From Rikenellaceae bacterium (lineage in GTDB: Bacteria; Bacteroidota; Bacteroidia; Bacteroidales; Rikenellaceae), in NCBI GenBank assembly GCA_015059845.1, contig SUZR01000013.1, forward strand, positions 1 to 49,232: a stretch of DNA of 49,232 nt. Direction: 5' to 3'. Under the pieces are notes generated by a model. The model did no database searches and was not told the origin of the DNA. It worked only from the letters and a program-made list of their open reading frames with translations. Of the stretch, positions 46,683 through 49,232 are shown piece by piece. Made by a program: the position numbers and the translations under genes. Position 1 is the stretch's first letter. Each line of letters opens with the position of its first letter.

Positions 46683-47609
46683 TTACTCCGTCTTTTCTGT
46701 ATCAATTTCTTCATCATCTTTGGCTGAAAAATAGTCATCTATTTTTTGTCTATTTTCTTTGATAAATTTATTATCAGATTCTCTTTCTAAACGCTGCTTT
46801 GCGCCCTTTATTATATCTTCCACAATATCAGCTGATTTTATAGTTTTTGATGTAAACTCTATATCTATGGCTGTAAATCCAACAGCATTTAATGCTATTA
46901 TATAACCCAAATAATACATAATTGTATCTTCCCCAAAAAAGTCTTTTAAGTCGCAAGTCTTTTCTGTCTCTTTAACCTTTGAACATAAGTATATCAGAAT
47001 TGCTCCCGCATTTGAGTTTTCGTCATTGAATCCAGAAAGAATGACATCCTTAAAATCATCAAGTTCATCACTATCTCTTAAGTCTCCAACTGTTTCATAA
47101 TCTGTATCTGCTCCAACCTTATGACTAATACCTCTAATACATCTTAAAATTTCTTCGATATTCTTATCTAGAATTCTTGCAGAAGTATCATATGCATTAC
47201 TAGCTTTGATAACTTGCTGCGCTGCCGTTTTCATCTCTTGAATAGATTCTATAGATTTACCAGTAGCCTCTTGGAGATTATTAGATGCTGTAGTTAATTT
47301 ATCAACTTGTCCTGAAGTCTGACTATTTATAACGAAAGAATAAACAATGGTAATTACTGCAAGAATAATTGACACCAAAGCAGACGCCAATGATATAAAA
47401 TCAAGAACATTTCTATTACCGCAGAAACAGAACGAGAATATAGCAATTGCCAATATTATTAATATGCTTGCTGAAAAAATATACGATCCCCAAGAACGCT
47501 TTTGAACTTTTTTGATTCTATATGCAGAAACTGCTACTATACTCAATATTACAATTGTACAACAAATGATAATTGTTTGCAAAATGCAAGGTGTTAAAAT
47601 CTCATTCAT
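46683..47609 (-). CDS. Unknown membrane protein with coiled coil, inside the type I RM operon
   Basis: I do not recognise this 308-residue protein. It has three predicted membrane segments (about 6-30, 42-64 and 70-94), then a helical, probably coiled-coil stretch (about 95-165, with QEATGKSIESIQEMKTAAQQ), and a C-terminal soluble part (about 180-300) ending in an acidic tail. No catalytic motif is evident. It lies between hsdS and hsdR on the same strand, 9 bases ahead of the hsdR ATG, so it is co-expressed with the restriction system. It is AT-rich. A role as a membrane-bound defence accessory is possible; a cargo gene is equally possible. Confidence 0.7.
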   Translation of the reverse strand: MNEILTPCILQTIIICCTIVILSIVAVSAYRIKKVQKRSWGSYIFSASILIILAIAIFSFCFCGNRNVLDFISLASALVSIILAVITIVYSFVINSQTSGQVDKLTTASNNLQEATGKSIESIQEMKTAAQQVIKASNAYDTSARILDKNIEEILRCIRGISHKVGADTDYETVGDLRDSDELDDFKDVILSGFNDENSNAGAILIYLCSKVKETEKTCDLKDFFGEDTIMYYLGYIIALNAVGFTAIDIEFTSKTIKSADIVEDIIKGAKQRLERESDNKFIKENRQKIDDYFSAKDDEEIDTEKTE

Positions 47610-47644
47610 ATCTTTTAAGTTTTAGGTTGTTCAAAGTTAATAAT

Positions 47645-48802
47645 TTATTCGTCAATTTTTATTTCGCCATTCATCAATTTAGGCAATAAGGTATCGCGGA
47701 GAATGGCGAGGGTGTGATTCTCTAATGAGTTGCGTCTAATAATATCCATAACGGGCATTGCAACCTGTGCAAAATCATTAGATTCTTCTATTGATATATT
47801 CGGCATCGGGAAATTTGCGATGTCTGCACCACTAACTCTTTGGCGACCGCTACTACCATTCATATGACCTACTGCATAATCGACAAATTCTTTATTTCTC
47901 GCAAGAAAATAGAATAAAGCAGGGCAATAACCATCTTTTGCGCTGATAACAATATACTCCGTAGAGCCAAACGCCACTTCTTCACTCTCTAAAAAGTCAA
48001 TATATGCAGTCTTGCCATTTTCCAAACAAGGAGTGATACGGGCCATTATGGTATCGCCATTCGTAAACTTCACACCACCATTAAAAGGCTTAAAAGTCCA
48101 ATCAGTAGGGAATGAACCTTTTGTTGGTAAGTTTGCCATCTCAATATATCGAGCATTTATACCCTGACGCAATGTGCGAGTTGGGTTTATATCAGCATAT
48201 AAACTTAATAGGGCACGCTCTTTTTTGTTGTTTTCAAAAAACATTCTATCAAAGAGTGCTTGGGCTTGGAGTTCGAGGTTGGTGTTTATGCGGCGATTAT
48301 TCTCGATTTTATCATCTATCGCACCCAATATCCCCACAATCCTCCGCTGCTCCTCCAACGACGGCAAAGAGATTTCCACATTTTTCATCACAGCACCTGA
48401 TACCTCTTTAAAGGTTGTACCGCTACCCATTGCTTCGATTTTGTCCTTATTATACTTTAATATATAATATAAGAAAAGACTATCTACTTTTTCATTTGGG
48501 ATTATGCTCTTAAAACCCTGATTAGTAGCTATCGGATTTTTTGCAATAGCAACATAGCCTATTGGAGCACGAGATGAAAACAGTACACTGTTTGCAGGTA
48601 AGAGTTGAGCTGAACAACTATCCAAACCCTCTTGCGTTATATTACGCTCACCCCTTTCAATATACCTATCTTGAAAATTAGATAAATCCTTTGGTGTAAG
48701 CCACGGAATATCTCCACCATAGAATCTCTCTACGGTAGTTGATGGGGTTGCTCCACCAACAACCGTCCCAATTTCTGATAATTTATGCTTCTTCCACATC
48801 AT
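47645..48802 (-). CDS. hsdS: Type I restriction specificity subunit HsdS
   Basis: HsdS (385 residues) sets the DNA target of the HsdM/HsdR complex. Two target-recognition domains are separated and followed by conserved helices: TRD1 (about 5-150, with IPWLTPKDLS and PLSLEEQRRIVGIL-type end, here PSLEEQRRIVGILGAIDDKIENN), then TRD2 (about 195-340) and the second helix (LENHTLAILRDTLLPKLMNGEI). Both halves begin with the pattern expected of a full-length, two-part specificity subunit. The gene is AT-rich. No second or partial hsdS is in the window, and no inverted repeats were found that would mark a shufflon. Confidence 0.95.
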   Translation of the reverse strand: MMWKKHKLSEIGTVVGGATPSTTVERFYGGDIPWLTPKDLSNFQDRYIERGERNITQEGLDSCSAQLLPANSVLFSSRAPIGYVAIAKNPIATNQGFKSIIPNEKVDSLFLYYILKYNKDKIEAMGSGTTFKEVSGAVMKNVEISLPSLEEQRRIVGILGAIDDKIENNRRINTNLELQAQALFDRMFFENNKKERALLSLYADINPTRTLRQGINARYIEMANLPTKGSFPTDWTFKPFNGGVKFTNGDTIMARITPCLENGKTAYIDFLESEEVAFGSTEYIVISAKDGYCPALFYFLARNKEFVDYAVGHMNGSSGRQRVSGADIANFPMPNISIEESNDFAQVAMPVMDIIRRNSLENHTLAILRDTLLPKLMNGEIKIDE

Positions 48803-48805
48803 AGA

Positions 48806-49232
48806 TTACTCATTTTCAATGTGATAATCCAGGACCTCAACATTATTTGATGACATCTCGTATTGACACTTTATATTATATTCAGCTTCGTTTATAGTAG
48901 TCTTGATAGTTATATCAAATAAATCATCTTCCTCTGCAATAGGTGCGATGTCCACAATATCAAACGAAGAAACTGACTCATCATACGCATTTTCTGTTGC
49001 TGCTATAATGGTTTCTTTGATATATTCATCATTTAAGCGAGCTCTTACGGTGTCAATATTCTGGATACCTAATATTGTATCAATACTCTCTCTAAATGAT
49101 TCAATATTAGAACAAATTGTTATATCCGTTATACCTGCAAAATCCTTGTCGGAAGATATAAGGACACATATATTTTCAGTTTCTTTTTTATGTTGTAAAA
49201 TTGTTTCTAAAATCAAAGCATCTTTAAAACCT
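48806..49232 (-). CDS. PIN-like domain protein, 5' part cut off by the window edge
   Basis: About 142 C-terminal residues are visible; the frame stays open through the right edge, so the N-terminus is outside. The segment GFKDALILETILQ followed by ICVLISSDKDF matches the second half of PIN-like (DUF4935-type) nuclease domains, where the two Asp residues help bind metal. The remaining part (VSSFDIVDIAPI onward) forms strands of a C-terminal domain. An internal TTG at 49216 is not a start. It is 3 bases ahead of hsdS and so belongs to the same operon. PIN nucleases act as RNases in toxins and in DNA-defence operons. Confidence 0.6.
   Translation of the reverse strand, partial: GFKDALILETILQHKKETENICVLISSDKDFAGITDITICSNIESFRESIDTILGIQNIDTVRARLNDEYIKETIIAATENAYDESVSSFDIVDIAPIAEEDDLFDITIKTTINEAEYNIKCQYEMSSNNVEVLDYHIENE

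Larger units (their letters stand above)
42027..49232. mobile_element. Integrase-headed island with type I restriction genes (right end outside window)
   Basis: The segment begins at a tRNA-Gly 3' end, carries a tyrosine recombinase 275 bases later, and continues with restriction genes that are partly much more AT-rich than the host. This is the usual layout of a tRNA-targeting integrative element. No second attachment repeat is in view, so the right border and full content are unknown, and it could also be an old, immobile defence island. Confidence 0.5.

Noticed and set aside
47645..48802. Phase-variable hsdS shufflon driven by the integrase
   Set aside because: Only one full-length hsdS is visible, with no partial copies or inverted repeats in the window; the integrase is on the far side of hsdR.

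Overview
The window looks like a chromosome segment of a Bacteroidales bacterium, most likely a Rikenellaceae/Alistipes-type gut commensal (inference). The signs are: many promoters of the Bacteroidota form TTTG-N19-TAnnTTTG with few Shine-Dalgarno sites; an argF'-type N-succinyl/N-acetylornithine carbamoyltransferase; a fimbrillin-like lipoprotein; a Haem_bd-CCP peroxidase; and fairly GC-rich housekeeping genes beside AT-rich acquired ones. No 16S gene is present, so the genus is a guess.

Layout. 1-0.81 kb: spacer with no supportable gene. 0.8-3.3 kb: glycerate kinase and GntP permease, a two-gene glycerate/sugar-acid operon. 3.4-4.8 kb: a three-haem cytochrome c peroxidase. 4.9-8.4 kb: nadB-nadC-nadA, the complete route from aspartate to nicotinate mononucleotide. 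8.45-10.25 kb (minus): DUF362 ferredoxin protein, a CAT-anticodon tRNA with an unusual T-loop, and a GlsB/YeaQ-type membrane protein. 10.33-12.04 kb: a strong promoter, a long rod-like RNA resembling 6S RNA, and directly after it an AT-rich fimbrillin/EF-hand/LRR lipoprotein. 12.06-12.45 kb: ribosomal protein L31 type B.

12.6-26 kb is the core information-processing cluster: tRNA-Thr, tRNA-Tyr, tRNA-Gly, tuf, tRNA-Trp, secE, nusG, rplK, rplA, rplJ, rplL, rpoB, rpoC. A hairpin-rich leader with two adjoining perfect palindromes lies between rplL and rpoB. 26-32.7 kb: EamA transporter, tRNA-Arg, argF', flavodiiron protein, then an SDR / metallophosphoesterase / aldehyde dehydrogenase operon. 32.8-34.8 kb: an unusual fusion of an aromatic-acid-exporter/FUSC-like domain to an MFS transporter.

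34.8-41.2 kb (minus): a complete urease operon transcribed ureA-ureB-ureC-ureE-ureF-ureG-ureD followed by a UT-family urea transporter. 41.3 kb: fluoride channel crcB. 41.77-42.1 kb: two identical tRNA-Gly(GCC) genes. From there to the right edge lies an apparent integrated island: a tyrosine recombinase lacking the usual first catalytic arginine, then (minus) a type I restriction operon made of a truncated-by-edge PIN-like protein, hsdS, a three-TM coiled-coil protein of unknown function, and hsdR. hsdM is not in view and is expected just beyond the right edge. The non-hsdR genes are clearly AT-rich, so the operon looks mosaic.

The best candidates for something new are the 6S-like RNA joined to the lipoprotein gene, the FUSC-MFS fusion, the rpoB leader, and the unknown membrane protein plus PIN-like protein inside the restriction operon.
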